Source of the DNA: Desulfobacteraceae bacterium
Lineage (GTDB): Bacteria; Desulfobacterota; Desulfobacteria; Desulfobacterales; Desulfobacteraceae
NCBI GenBank assembly: GCA_024225635.1
Contig: JAAEMK010000088.1
Location: 1-50,748, forward strand
Direction: 5' to 3'
DNA: 50,748 nucleotides
In this document: positions 9,195 through 18,250 of the stretch, one piece after another
Layout: each line of letters opens with the position of its first letter
Position numbering within the stretch: position 1 is the stretch's first letter
Notes under the pieces: model-generated
What the model was told of the DNA's origin: nothing
Database searches by the model: none
What the model saw: only the letters and a program-made list of their open reading frames with translations
Program-made: the position numbers and the translations under genes

Positions 9195-9947
9195 TTATTC
9201 AGAAAGCCCGTGCTCTGCCAGTATTTTTGCGTACACTCCGTTTTCCTTGATGATTTTAAATCCTTTTTCATAGGCATCTATAAGTTCCTGTCCATCGGGG
9301 TGACTCTTTGAAACCATGAGATGCAGGGGCTTTATAAAAAGGGGCGTTTGGGAGGAGGCAAACTTGGACTCGGAAGCGGGCAGCTGGGTTTTAATTGTCT
9401 GCCACCCGACCAGCTGGCTCTCGGGCACAACATCACGGCGTCCGTGGAGAAGCATTTTCAGGGAACTGACAATGTTCGGTGCATATTCAGCTTTCACGCC
9501 TGCGTTTTTAAAAAGTTCAACATAGGTATAGCCTTCAGAGCCCCCCACTTTCAATTTCTTAAGCGCGTCATAGCCCGTATAGTCCCAGTCTCCCAGTTTA
9601 TCCTTCATATAGAAGAAAACCATTTTCTGGTGGGCGATGGGGGTGGAGAGATGACAGGTTTTCTTGAACTCCTCGTTTGCAGTCCAGGGAAATGTCCCCA
9701 CGACTTTTCCTTTCTGGGTGAGAACTTCCGTCCTTTTCCAGGGCATATACTTAAAACTAACCGTGTGTCCGGCTGCTTTCATAACTTCAGAAACGATAAT
9801 TGCAGTCGGCCCCCCCGCCTGCATCTCCTTTGAAACATAGGGCGCCCACTCTCCGGTCACAAGTTCAAAGTTCTTTGCTGCAGCTGGTGACAAAGAAACC
9901 GCCAGAAGCGTAAGTGTCAAACAAATGATTCTTTTCACTAATCCCAT
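9195..9947 (-). CDS. Periplasmic solute-binding protein, family 3 (amino-acid type)
   Basis: This is a 250-residue exported protein with a signal peptide ending SPAAA/KN. It begins FELVTGEWAPYVSKE and continues with EVMKAAGHTVSFKYMPW, the pattern of SBP_bac_3 proteins that bind amino acids or serve stand-alone sensing roles. No permease or ATPase lies beside it, so it may be an orphan binding protein or partner of a receptor; the neighbouring chemoreceptor is one possibility, unproven. The AAGGAG sequence directly abuts ATG 9947, too close for normal initiation; the in-frame GTG at 9938 has better spacing and may be the true start. Either start keeps the signal peptide. Confidence 0.85.
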   Translation of the reverse strand: MGLVKRIICLTLTLLAVSLSPAAAKNFELVTGEWAPYVSKEMQAGGPTAIIVSEVMKAAGHTVSFKYMPWKRTEVLTQKGKVVGTFPWTANEEFKKTCHLSTPIAHQKMVFFYMKDKLGDWDYTGYDALKKLKVGGSEGYTYVELFKNAGVKAEYAPNIVSSLKMLLHGRRDVVPESQLVGWQTIKTQLPASESKFASSQTPLFIKPLHLMVSKSHPDGQELIDAYEKGFKIIKENGVYAKILAEHGLSE

Positions 9948-10099
9948 CTCCTTTTTCAGTTAAACCTCAAATGGTGCAGAAATAAATCTTCTACCTCCAA
10001 TGGTGCCATTGTAGTAATCCATAGAATGGAGGCGGCGTTTTTGTCAAGTGAAAATAGGAAATCGGCCCGGTCCCCATATCCCGCTTTTCTTTATCCCCC

Positions 10100-11533
10100 T
10101 TATCCGTGGAGGGCTTTGCCAGTCCCTTTGAGGCTCACCTCGCCCATGATTTCAGCCAGGGTGGGGTGGGCATGGATGGTGTCGGCCAAGTCCGATACCG
10201 TAAGGCCCTTGGTCACGGCCAGGGCCCCTTCGGCAATGAGGTCCGTGGCATGGGGGCCGGTGATGTGAACCCCCAGTACCCTGCCTGACTTTTCATCCGC
10301 CACGACCTTGGCCTCCCCTGCGATCTCTCCCATGGCCTGGGCTTTGCCAAGGGTCCTGAAGTTGACGCTGGTACAGGTCACGGCCAGGCCTTTTTTCTTT
10401 GCCTCCTGCTCCGACAGTCCCACGTTGCCCACCTCCGGCATGGTGAAGATGGCGCCGGGTACGGCATGGTAATCCATGGTGCGCTCCCGGCCCATGATGT
10501 TCTCGGCGGCCACCATGGCTTCATGGGAGGCCACGTGGGCCAGCATGATCCTGGCGGGGCCCAGGATATCCCCGATGGCATACACCCCTTTTACAGCGGT
10601 TTCCATCTTTTCGTTCACCGGTATCCAGCCCCGTTCGTCCGGTTCAAGGCCGATATTCCCGAGGCCCATTTCCTTGGAGAGGGGGGCCCGGCCGATGCAG
10701 ACGGCCATCTGTTTCGCCTCCACCGTCTGCTCTTTTACCTTGGCGGCTTTTTCCGGGTCTGAAAAGGGGGAGACTCCGATGGTGACCGTGACGCCCTGGT
10801 CTGTTTTTTCAACCTTGGAAACCGCCCGGTCCGTGATCACCTTGATCTTCTTCTTTTTCATTTCCCGCTGGATGATTTTGGAGCAGGACACGTCCACCGC
10901 GTCCAGGGGCAGGAGGCGGTCCATGGCCTCAACCACCGTGACCTTGGCTCCCAGGGCGGAAAGGATGAAGGCGAATTCGCAGCCGATGACCCCGCCGCCC
11001 ACAATGAGGATGGATTCGGGGATGGCGGTAAGTTCAAGCAGGTGGTTGGAGGATAGAATGGCGGCGCCGTCAAAGGGGAACGCGGGAATGTTGAGGGGGG
11101 CGGTGCCGGTTGCCAGGATCAGGTCGTCATAGGGGATCTCCTTTTTTGTGCCGTCCTCTTTAATAACGGCAGCCAGGTTGGGTCCCTCGATCACGCCTTT
11201 TCCCTGCTCAAATGTTACCTTGCCCTTCTTTAAAAGGGAGTGGATTCCCTTTTGCTGGGTGTCGATGATCCTTTTCTTCCGGGCCATAAGGGCCGCCATG
11301 TCCACCCGGGGATCTCCTGCGGGTTCGATCCCGTAGTCCCGTGCTTCATGGAACTTGAGATACATATCCGCAGTGGTTTTCATGATCTTGGACGGAATGC
11401 ACCCCCAATTGAGGCAGGTGCCGCCCACATTCTCCTTTTCAATGATGGTGACGTCGGCGCCAAGGGCGGAAGCCCTGAGTGCCGCAACATATCCTCCGGG
11501 GCCTGCCCCAATGACCACAACCTGCTTCTCCAT
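10100..11533 (-). CDS. lpdA: Dihydrolipoyl dehydrogenase (L-protein), copy 1
   Basis: The 477-residue flavoprotein reoxidises the lipoyl arm of the glycine cleavage H-protein using NAD+. It shows the N-terminal FAD fingerprint VVIGAGPGGYVAALRA, the redox disulfide GGTCLNWGCIPSK, the NAD-binding ILIVGGGVIGCEFA, the second FAD contact GVYAIGDI, and the catalytic His-Glu pair in HAHPTLAEIMGE. Length and motifs are normal for the family. ATG 11533 follows AAAGGAGGTAAC. It is transcribed away from agcS and the gcv genes, so the two directions share one control region. A second, diverged copy lies at 21.8-23.2 kb in the same arrangement. Confidence 0.97.
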   Translation of the reverse strand: MEKQVVVIGAGPGGYVAALRASALGADVTIIEKENVGGTCLNWGCIPSKIMKTTADMYLKFHEARDYGIEPAGDPRVDMAALMARKKRIIDTQQKGIHSLLKKGKVTFEQGKGVIEGPNLAAVIKEDGTKKEIPYDDLILATGTAPLNIPAFPFDGAAILSSNHLLELTAIPESILIVGGGVIGCEFAFILSALGAKVTVVEAMDRLLPLDAVDVSCSKIIQREMKKKKIKVITDRAVSKVEKTDQGVTVTIGVSPFSDPEKAAKVKEQTVEAKQMAVCIGRAPLSKEMGLGNIGLEPDERGWIPVNEKMETAVKGVYAIGDILGPARIMLAHVASHEAMVAAENIMGRERTMDYHAVPGAIFTMPEVGNVGLSEQEAKKKGLAVTCTSVNFRTLGKAQAMGEIAGEAKVVADEKSGRVLGVHITGPHATDLIAEGALAVTKGLTVSDLADTIHAHPTLAEIMGEVSLKGTGKALHG

Positions 11534-11632
11534 GTTACCTCCTTTTGTATTCGGCGAAATATGCCAATGAATTGGAATCTATGGATGAACCAATGATATT
11601 AAATTGATTTTCAATCAATGGTTAAATATTGT

Positions 11633-11661
11633 TTGACATTAGCACGATCTATCTATATACA
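11633..11661 (+). promoter_or_regulatory. Predicted sigma70-type promoter of agcS-gcv cluster, copy 1
   Basis: TTGACA (11633-11638) and TATACA (11656-11661) are separated by exactly 17 bases. The equivalent position before the second agcS copy also has a -35/-10-like pair (TTGATA, 17 bases, TATTCA) although surrounding sequence has diverged. Just upstream both copies keep the block TCAATCAATGGTT, a possible operator. Confidence 0.65.
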
Positions 11662-11772
11662 CAAGTAAGAAGAACAAAATTTGTGATTATGTAAAAATCC
11701 TGGGCGGTAATTGAGCAATAACTAAATTCTCCCCATAAGATAGCCTTGAAACAAGTGCGGTGACGGTTTTGT

Positions 11773-11858
11773 CTGTCTTTGCAGGCAGGCAACCAATAAC
11801 ATAACCTGTGCCTGGGCCAAGACCCTTGAAGCGGGGGAAATGGCGGTTGTACCCGGGC
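11773..11858 (+). promoter_or_regulatory. Structured 5' leader of agcS copy 1, two hairpins
   Basis: A small hairpin (CTGTC 11773-11777 with GGCAG 11784-11788) is followed by a longer-range stem, GCCTGGG (11810-11816) with CCCGGGC (11852-11858), ending 14 bases before the AGGAGG site. The same two pairings exist in copy 2 with changed bases and a much shorter second loop. Covariation between two copies is limited evidence, but the placement beside the ribosome binding site suggests a cis-regulatory RNA. It does not fit the glycine riboswitch consensus. Confidence 0.4.
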
Positions 11859-11885
11859 GCTAACGGATGTTCAGGAGGCATGAGT

Positions 11886-13238
11886 ATGGATTTTTTGAGT
11901 TCGTTCGAAGCAATGGTCGGTAAAGTTGGTGCATTTGCATGGGGCCCTCCCATGCTGTTTCTGCTGGTGGGAACCGGGTTCTGGCTGACCTTTGCCCTCA
12001 GGGGGATTCAATTCACCCAGTTGTGGCATTCCCTGTATCTCGCCCTCATCAAAAGAAAGGGAGACACCGATGAGCCGGGGGATATCACCCATTTCCAGGC
12101 GTTGATGACAGCCCTTTCCGCAACGGTCGGCACCGGTAACATTGCAGGGGTTGCAACCGCCATTGCCGCAGGCGGTCCCGGGGCGCTCTTCTGGATGTGG
12201 CTCACGGGCCTTGTGGGCATGGCCACCAAATATTCCGAGGCTGTCCTGGCTGTCAAATACCGGGTGGTGGATGAGAACGGCGAAATGAGCGGCGGTCCCA
12301 TGTACTATATATCAAAGGGATTGAACAAGCCCTGGCTCGGCGCGGTGTTTGCCGCATTTGCCGCCATTGCCGCCTTCGGCATCGGCAACATGGTCCAGTC
12401 CAATTCCGTTGCCGACGCAGTTGAGGCAACCTTCCATATCTCTCCTGTTATCACCGGTCTCATCCTCATGGTAAGCACCGCCGCCGTTATTCTGGGCGGC
12501 ATCAAGAACATCGGCAAGGTTACCGGCATTCTGGTTCCCATCATGATCGTCTTTTACATGGGCGGCGCCCTGGTCATTATTTGCATGAACATCTCGGGTG
12601 TTCCCGCAGCCCTTGCCCTCATCGTACAGGAGGCCTTTACCCCCACGGCTGCTTCCGGCGGTTTTGCTGGCGCTTCCGTAATGCTGGCCATCCGCATGGG
12701 TGTCGCCAGGGGTGTTTTCTCCAACGAGTCCGGCCTGGGCAGTGCGCCCATCGCCGCCGCAGCAGCCCAGACAAAGAGTCCCGTCTCCCAGGCCCTGGTT
12801 TCCATGACCCAGACCTTCATCGATACCATCGTGGTTTGCACCCTGACAGGCCTTGTCCTGATCCTCACCAATTCCTGGGATTGCGGAAAAACAGGTGCGG
12901 AGCTCACCACCATCGCCTTTCAGACCGGCGTGCCCGGCGGCGCTTATATCGTCACCATCGGGTTGATCCTTTTTGCCTACTCCACGGTTCTCGGATGGAG
13001 CTACTATGGCGAGAAATCCATCGAGTACCTTTTCGGAGTGAAGGCTGTGAAACCCTACCGCATCGCCTTTATCCTCTTTGTGGGAGTGGGGGCCGTGGCA
13101 AAGCTGGACCTGGTCTGGAATCTGTCGGACACTTTTAACGGGCTCATGGCCATTCCAAACCTGGTGGGCCTGTTGTTACTGACCCCGGTGGTTGTCCGGG
13201 AGACCAAATCATACTTTGACAAAAAGAAGCAGCAATAG
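11886..13238 (+). CDS. agcS: Sodium:alanine/glycine symporter (AGCS family), copy 1
   Basis: This 450-residue integral membrane transporter couples sodium to uptake of glycine or alanine. The AGCS signature is clear: the stretch around residues 60-120 holds [39 protein letters not shown] and the [11 protein letters not shown] helix, followed by SGGPMYYI. Later come [20 protein letters not shown] and repeated hydrophobic helices. ATG 11886 is preferred because AGGAGG lies seven bases upstream; an ATG six bases earlier is too close to it. Its place at the head of the glycine-cleavage genes, opposite lpd, implies glycine import feeding the pathway, or export if the pathway runs in the synthetic direction. 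A second copy of identical length exists. Confidence 0.95.
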   Translation: MDFLSSFEAMVGKVGAFAWGPPMLFLLVGTGFWLTFALRGIQFTQLWHSLYLALIKRKGDTDEPGDITHFQALMTALSATVGTGNIAGVATAIAAGGPGALFWMWLTGLVGMATKYSEAVLAVKYRVVDENGEMSGGPMYYISKGLNKPWLGAVFAAFAAIAAFGIGNMVQSNSVADAVEATFHISPVITGLILMVSTAAVILGGIKNIGKVTGILVPIMIVFYMGGALVIICMNISGVPAALALIVQEAFTPTAASGGFAGASVMLAIRMGVARGVFSNESGLGSAPIAAAAAQTKSPVSQALVSMTQTFIDTIVVCTLTGLVLILTNSWDCGKTGAELTTIAFQTGVPGGAYIVTIGLILFAYSTVLGWSYYGEKSIEYLFGVKAVKPYRIAFILFVGVGAVAKLDLVWNLSDTFNGLMAIPNLVGLLLLTPVVVRETKSYFDKKKQQ

Positions 13239-13336
13239 AACTTTGGCTTGACACTGCCGTCGATTTTTATCTACCGTAATTATGAGGTTGTTCAATTGGA
13301 TCTTTTCGGATTTTATCCACCCAAAATGAGGAAATT

Positions 13337-13780
13337 ATGAAAATCGACGACATTAACATCGCTATCATCAAGGAACTGCAGCAGGGAAGGAAATCGTTCA
13401 AGAAAATTGCAGAAAAGCTGGACATCACCGAGAACACCGTCAGGGCCAGGGTCAACAAGCTCACCGAGGAGGGGGTTCTGGACATTTGCGGACTGGTTGA
13501 TCCCAGCTGCATACCCGGGCATAAAACCGTGATCATCGGCCTCAAGGTTTCGGACATGAACCTTGTGGGGGTCGGAAAGGAGATCTCCCGGCTTAAGGGG
13601 GTGATCTCCACCTCGGTGGTCACCGGCCGGTTTGACCTCATGGCCCTGGTGCTTTTCAAGGAGGGGTTCGGCCTTCTGGAATTTTATACGGACGAAATGT
13701 CAAAGGTCAGCGGAATCGATTCCGTCGAGACCTTTGTGGTGTACAAATCCTTTAACCTGATGGTTCCCTACATTTTGTAA
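13337..13780 (+). CDS. Lrp/AsnC family transcriptional regulator
   Basis: The 147-residue protein has an N-terminal winged helix-turn-helix (DDINIAIIKELQQGRKSFKK, then IAEKLDITENTVRARVNKL) and a C-terminal RAM/ACT-like ligand domain (VIIGLKV, VISTSVVTGRFDLMALV, VETFVVYKS). Such proteins form dimers or octamers and bind amino acids; given its place between the symporter and gcvT, glycine or alanine is a reasonable guess for the effector. GAGGAAATT precedes ATG 13337. A TTGACA sequence at about 13250 may give it a separate promoter. The gene is missing from the second cluster, where only its final 28 bases survive. Confidence 0.93.
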   Translation: MKIDDINIAIIKELQQGRKSFKKIAEKLDITENTVRARVNKLTEEGVLDICGLVDPSCIPGHKTVIIGLKVSDMNLVGVGKEISRLKGVISTSVVTGRFDLMALVLFKEGFGLLEFYTDEMSKVSGIDSVETFVVYKSFNLMVPYIL

Positions 13781-13795
13781 TCAGGGAGAGTATTT

Positions 13796-15043
13796 ATGAG
13801 TTCAGATCTCAAAACCACCCCGCTCAATACATGGCACAGGCAAAGCGGGGCCAACATGGCAAGTTTCGGCGGGTATGACATGCCCCTCTGGTACGACACC
13901 GGTGTGAAAAAAGAGCACCTGGCCGTACTTGAATCCGCCGGCCTGTTTGACACAAGCCACATGGCCTGCGTCAAGGTCACCGGCCCGGATGCCTTGTCAT
14001 TGCTCCAATTCTGCCACACCCGGGAGCTTTCCGGTCTCAAGCAGGGCCGGTGCGTCTATGGCGCTATTCTTAACGGCAAAGGCCATGTCATCGACGACGC
14101 CATTGTCTATCACATGGGCCCGGAGAATTTCATGGTCTGCGTGAACGCGGGCATGGGCGGGGCGGTGAGCAGCCATCTTCTGGAGCACAAGCAGTCCCGG
14201 ACCGTTACCGTGGAAGACCTTACCGACCAGGTGGCCAAGATAGATGTCCAGGGCAGGAACAGCGCAAGGATACTTGCAAAAATCCTCCACGATCCCGCCA
14301 CGGTTTTTGGCGCAATGCCCTACTTTTCCTTCAAGGGCCATTTCCTGAAAGGTGCCGACCAGCCGGTCCGGCTCCAGGACGGGACGGATGTGCTGATTTC
14401 ACGGTCCGGGTATACCGGTGAGTTCGGTTTTGAGATCTTTGTGGACCCGGACAGGGTGGTTGCTTTATGGGAGAACCTGCTTGCCGCAGGTAAAGAGTAC
14501 GGCCTCATCCCCTGCGGCCTGGGAGCCCGGGATTCCCTGAGGGCGGGCGCGGGCCTGCCACTGTCCCACCAGGATATCGGCGAGCGCAAATTCGTCAACC
14601 ATCCCTGGATGTTCGCCCTTGCCATGGCCGAAGACGGCAAAGGGTTCACCAAGGACTTCCTGGGTAAGGAGGCTCTCCTTGATTCCGCCGATGCCCCCTT
14701 CACTGTTCCCTTTGTGGGGGAGAACCTCAGAAAGGTGGGTGCGGGGCCTGACACCCAGGTGATCGACGCCGACGGCGAGTCCATCGGCATGGTGCTCACC
14801 TGCGCAACCGACATGGGCATTGGACTCCATGAAGGCCGCATACTCAGCATTGCCTCCCCGGATCTTCCCGAGGGTTTCAAGGCCAAGGGATTGAGCTGCG
14901 GTTTCCTGCTGGCGGACCGTCAACTCCAGCCGGGGGAAAAACTGGTGCTCAGGGAAAACAAAAGAAAAATCAATGTGGCCGTTGCCGAAAATATCAGACC
15001 CCACCGCACGGCCAGGCTTAAAATAACCAACTTTACCGGGTAA
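13796..15043 (+). CDS. gcvT: Glycine cleavage T-protein (aminomethyltransferase), copy 1
   Basis: The 415-residue enzyme moves the methylene carbon from the lipoyl arm of H-protein to tetrahydrofolate and releases ammonia. Family marks include FGGYDMPLWYDTGVKKEHLA, GLFDTSHMA, LQGRNS-like folate contacts (KIDVQGRNSARIL), SRSGYTGEFGFEIF and GLGARDSLRAGAGLPLS. GGGAGAG precedes ATG 13796, 15 bases after the regulator stop. It is slightly longer than the E. coli protein, but no domain is missing. It is followed closely by gcvH, gcvPA and gcvPB. Confidence 0.96.
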   Translation: MSSDLKTTPLNTWHRQSGANMASFGGYDMPLWYDTGVKKEHLAVLESAGLFDTSHMACVKVTGPDALSLLQFCHTRELSGLKQGRCVYGAILNGKGHVIDDAIVYHMGPENFMVCVNAGMGGAVSSHLLEHKQSRTVTVEDLTDQVAKIDVQGRNSARILAKILHDPATVFGAMPYFSFKGHFLKGADQPVRLQDGTDVLISRSGYTGEFGFEIFVDPDRVVALWENLLAAGKEYGLIPCGLGARDSLRAGAGLPLSHQDIGERKFVNHPWMFALAMAEDGKGFTKDFLGKEALLDSADAPFTVPFVGENLRKVGAGPDTQVIDADGESIGMVLTCATDMGIGLHEGRILSIASPDLPEGFKAKGLSCGFLLADRQLQPGEKLVLRENKRKINVAVAENIRPHRTARLKITNFTG

Positions 15044-15059
15044 ATAAGGAGAAAAATCC

Positions 15060-15458
15060 ATGAAAGAGATCAATGAACTGAACCTTCCCGAGGATATCAA
15101 GTACACCGACGACCACGAATGGGCCAAAACAGACGGGGATATCATCACCATCGGCATCAACGATTACGCCCAGGACCAGCTGGGAGAGATCGTGTTTGTG
15201 GAGCTGCCCGAGGCGGGCGACAGTTTTGACCAGGGGGATGAGTTCGGCACCGTGGAGTCGGTCAAGGCGGTATCGGAGATGTACATGCCTTTGGCCGGGG
15301 AGGTTGTTGAGGTCAACGAGGCCCTGGAAGATGGTCCCGAGCTTGTCAATACCTCCTGCTATGACGAAGGCTGGATCATGAAAATCAAACCCCGGGATAC
15401 TTCGGATTTTGAAGCCCTCCTGGATAAGGCAGCATACCTTGAGACACTGAGAGGATAG
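15060..15458 (+). CDS. gcvH: Glycine cleavage H-protein, copy 1
   Basis: This 132-residue lipoyl carrier shuttles the aminomethyl group between P-, T- and L-proteins. The hybrid motif is clear, with KYTDDHEWAKTDGDIITIGI at the front and the lipoylated lysine in GTVESVKAVSEMYMP. NTSCYDEGWIMKIKP is the usual C-terminal segment. AAGGAG precedes ATG 15060 by good spacing. Compared with copy 2, 17 residues differ, none of them in the lipoylation motif. Its lysine must be lipoylated by the LipB/LipA pathway encoded at the end of this cluster. Confidence 0.96.
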   Translation: MKEINELNLPEDIKYTDDHEWAKTDGDIITIGINDYAQDQLGEIVFVELPEAGDSFDQGDEFGTVESVKAVSEMYMPLAGEVVEVNEALEDGPELVNTSCYDEGWIMKIKPRDTSDFEALLDKAAYLETLRG

Positions 15459-15460
15459 TC

Positions 15461-16795
15461 ATGCGTTATCTCCCCCACACCCAGGAAGAGATCACAGAGA
15501 TGCTCAAGGTCACCGGCCACGGCTCCCTGGACGATCTTTTCAACAGCATTCCCGAATCCTGCCGTTTAAAAGGGGACCTGGATCTTCCGGAGGCCCTCAC
15601 CGAATGGGAACTGGACGACCACATGGCAGGTCTTGCTTCCAACATGGCCGCCGACAAGGTGTTCATGGGCGCAGGCAGCTACCGCCATCATATTCCGTCG
15701 GCACTCAACTATCTGTTGTCCAGGTCCGAGTTCGCCACGGCCTACACCCCCTACCAGCCCGAGATTTCCCAGGGCACCCTCCAGGGGATCTACGAGTTCC
15801 AGACCATGATCACGGAGATCCTGGGCATGGATGTCGCCACCGCTTCCCATTACGATTGCGGAACGGCTCTGGCCGAGGCCATGCTCATTGCTCTCAAGAA
15901 GAAAAAGAAAACCAGGAAGGTGGCGGTATCCGCCCTGGTGCACCCCCATCACCGGCAGATCATCAACACCTATCTCTCTCCCTCGGGATTTGAGCTGGTC
16001 GAGATTCCCTATAACCAGGACGGCGCCACGGATCTTTCCGCCCTGGACGCCATGGACGATATTGCAGCCGTGGCGGTCCAGAGTCCCAACTTCTTCGGCG
16101 TCATCGAGGACCTGGACCGGGTCAGGGCCGCAGCCGATGCTAAAAAGGCCCTCATGGTGGTCTCCTTTACCGAAGCCCTTTCCTACGGGCTTTTGAAGAA
16201 TCCCGGCTCCTTTGGCGCCAATCTTGTCTGCGGCGAGGGCCAGAGTTTCGGAATCGCCCCGTCATTCGGCGGTCCGGGCCTGGGCATTCTCACGGGCACC
16301 AAAAAGCTCATGCGGGATCTTCCCGGACGGCTTGTGGGCAGGGCCAAGGATGTGGACGGCAAGGACGGGTTCGTGCTCACCCTGTCCACCCGGGAGCAGC
16401 ATATCAGGCGCGAGAAGGCAAGCTCCAACATCTGCTCCAACAACGGGCTCAACGCCATGGCGGCATCCATGTATCTCGCCTTTGCCGGTAAGAAGGGCCT
16501 CCATGAACTGGCCGTCCTCAACCACGACAAAGCGGTTTTCCTCAAAAAGACCCTGGAAGACGCGGGCTTTACCGCCCCGTTTGAAACCCCGTTTTTCAAC
16601 GAATTCGTTCTCAAGGCCCCGGAAGGACTTGATTTTCAGGCTCTGCGCAAGCAGCTTGAAACCGATAAGGGCATCCTTGCGGGACTGCCCCTGGAGGGTT
16701 ACTACCCCGACATGAAAGATCATTACCTGTTCTGCGCCACGGAAGTGCTTTCCCGGCAGGATATTGAAAACCTGGCAAAGGAGGTGCGCCCATGA
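15461..16795 (+). CDS. gcvPA: Glycine dehydrogenase (decarboxylating) subunit 1, copy 1
   Basis: This 444-residue alpha-type subunit of the split P-protein forms the PLP-dependent glycine decarboxylase together with GcvPB. It carries the family's N-terminal YLPHTQEEITEMLKVTG, the AGSYRHHIPSALNYLLSRSE and TPYQPEISQGTLQGIYEFQ motifs, and the SFGGPGLGILT loop. This subunit lacks the PLP-lysine, as expected. ATG 15461 lies two bases after the gcvH stop, and the end overlaps gcvPB by four bases (ATGA), indicating translational coupling. Confidence 0.96.
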   Translation: MRYLPHTQEEITEMLKVTGHGSLDDLFNSIPESCRLKGDLDLPEALTEWELDDHMAGLASNMAADKVFMGAGSYRHHIPSALNYLLSRSEFATAYTPYQPEISQGTLQGIYEFQTMITEILGMDVATASHYDCGTALAEAMLIALKKKKKTRKVAVSALVHPHHRQIINTYLSPSGFELVEIPYNQDGATDLSALDAMDDIAAVAVQSPNFFGVIEDLDRVRAAADAKKALMVVSFTEALSYGLLKNPGSFGANLVCGEGQSFGIAPSFGGPGLGILTGTKKLMRDLPGRLVGRAKDVDGKDGFVLTLSTREQHIRREKASSNICSNNGLNAMAASMYLAFAGKKGLHELAVLNHDKAVFLKKTLEDAGFTAPFETPFFNEFVLKAPEGLDFQALRKQLETDKGILAGLPLEGYYPDMKDHYLFCATEVLSRQDIENLAKEVRP

Positions 16796-18249
16796 CGACA
16801 CCAACAGCAACCACCGGCCTCATCTTCAACGAGCCCCTGTTATGGGAGAAGAGCAGGCCCGGACGATGCGGACTTTCCATTCCCAAATCGGACGTGCCCT
16901 CATCCCCCCTGGATTCTTCCCTCACCACCGGCGGGCCTGAACTGCCCCAGCTGAGCGAAGTGGACGTGACCCGGCATTTCACCCGGCTTTCCCAGTGGAA
17001 CTTCGGGGTGGACTCGGGCATGTATCCCTTGGGGTCCTGCACCATGAAGTACAACCCCAAGACCAACGAGGTCCAGGCCGCAAGACCGGGGTTTGCAAAC
17101 GCCCATCCCATGGCCGGGGAGCAGATCTCCCAGGGCGCAATGGAGATGATGTATAACCTGGAGCAGGACCTTGCGGAGATCACCGGCATGGACGCCGTCA
17201 CCCTCCAGCCTGCGGCAGGAGCCCATGGCGAACTCACCGGCATGCTCGTGATCCACGCCTACCATGCCAAGAACGGCAGGCAGCGCTCCAAGATCATCAT
17301 CCCGGACACGGCCCACGGCACAAACCCTGCCAGCGCCAGCCTGTGCGGGTACAAATCCGTCAACATCAAATCCGGGGCGGACGGCATCCTCACCCCCGAA
17401 GCCGTGGCAGAGGTGATGGACGAGGATACCGCCGGTATCATGATCACCAACCCCAACACCCTGGGGTTGTTTGAGGAAAACATCAGGGAGATCGCCGATA
17501 TCGTCCATGCCAAGGGCGGCCTGGTTTACGGGGACGGCGCCAACATGAACGCCATCATGGGCATTGTCCAGCCCGGCAAGATCGGCATCGATGTGATCCA
17601 CCTCAACCTCCACAAGACCTTTTCAACCCCCCATGGCGGCGGCGGTCCCGGCTCAGGTCCCATCGGCGTCGTTAAAAAGCTTGCGCCTTTTCTTCCTTCC
17701 CCCAGGATCAATAAAACGGAGGAGGGTTACTCATGGCGATTTGACTGCCCGGACACCATCGGCAGGATGCTCACCTTCCACGGTCATTTCGGGGTCCTGG
17801 TCAAGACCTATTCCTACATCCGCTCCATGGGCGGCAAGGGCCTCAAGGCCGCCAGCCAGTTGGCCGTGCTCAACGCCAACTATATAAAGGAGAAGCTGAA
17901 AGGCACCCTGGCTCTTGCCTACGACCGGCCCTGCATGCACGAGTGCGTTTTCTCGGACAAGAACCAGCAGCCCCACCATGTCACCACCCTGGACATGGCC
18001 AAACGGCTCATGGATTACGGATTTCATCCGCCAACGGTTTACTTTCCCCTGGTGGTCCAGGGCGCCATCATGATCGAGCCCACGGAAACCGAGTCCAAGG
18101 AAACCATTGACGAGTTCATCCAGGCCTTTAAGGATATCGCCAAAGAGGCCGAGGAAAACCCGGAACTTCTTCACGCGGCCCCCAGCCTCCCCAAGGTAAA
18201 ACGCATGGACGAGGTTTCAGCCGCAAGGAAACCGTGCCTCTGTGGATAA
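16792..18249 (+). CDS. gcvPB: Glycine dehydrogenase (decarboxylating) subunit 2, copy 1
   Basis: This 485-residue beta-type P-protein subunit holds the PLP site; the lysine is in HLNLHKTFSTPHGGGGPGSG. Other family marks are PLGSCTMKYNPKTNE, LQPAAGAHGELTGMLVI and PDTAHGTNPASA. With GcvPA it decarboxylates glycine and loads the aminomethyl group on H-protein. The start overlaps the gcvPA stop by four bases, and AAGGAGG lies within the end of gcvPA. The stop is followed one base later by the lipB ATG, so decarboxylation and lipoylation genes are coupled. Confidence 0.97.
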   Translation: MTTPTATTGLIFNEPLLWEKSRPGRCGLSIPKSDVPSSPLDSSLTTGGPELPQLSEVDVTRHFTRLSQWNFGVDSGMYPLGSCTMKYNPKTNEVQAARPGFANAHPMAGEQISQGAMEMMYNLEQDLAEITGMDAVTLQPAAGAHGELTGMLVIHAYHAKNGRQRSKIIIPDTAHGTNPASASLCGYKSVNIKSGADGILTPEAVAEVMDEDTAGIMITNPNTLGLFEENIREIADIVHAKGGLVYGDGANMNAIMGIVQPGKIGIDVIHLNLHKTFSTPHGGGGPGSGPIGVVKKLAPFLPSPRINKTEEGYSWRFDCPDTIGRMLTFHGHFGVLVKTYSYIRSMGGKGLKAASQLAVLNANYIKEKLKGTLALAYDRPCMHECVFSDKNQQPHHVTTLDMAKRLMDYGFHPPTVYFPLVVQGAIMIEPTETESKETIDEFIQAFKDIAKEAEENPELLHAAPSLPKVKRMDEVSAARKPCLCG

Positions 18250-18250
18250 C

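Noticed and set aside
11662-11885. Glycine riboswitch upstream of agcS/gcv genes
   Set aside because: The position is right, but neither leader has the conserved glycine aptamer core; only the unexplained hairpins are seen.
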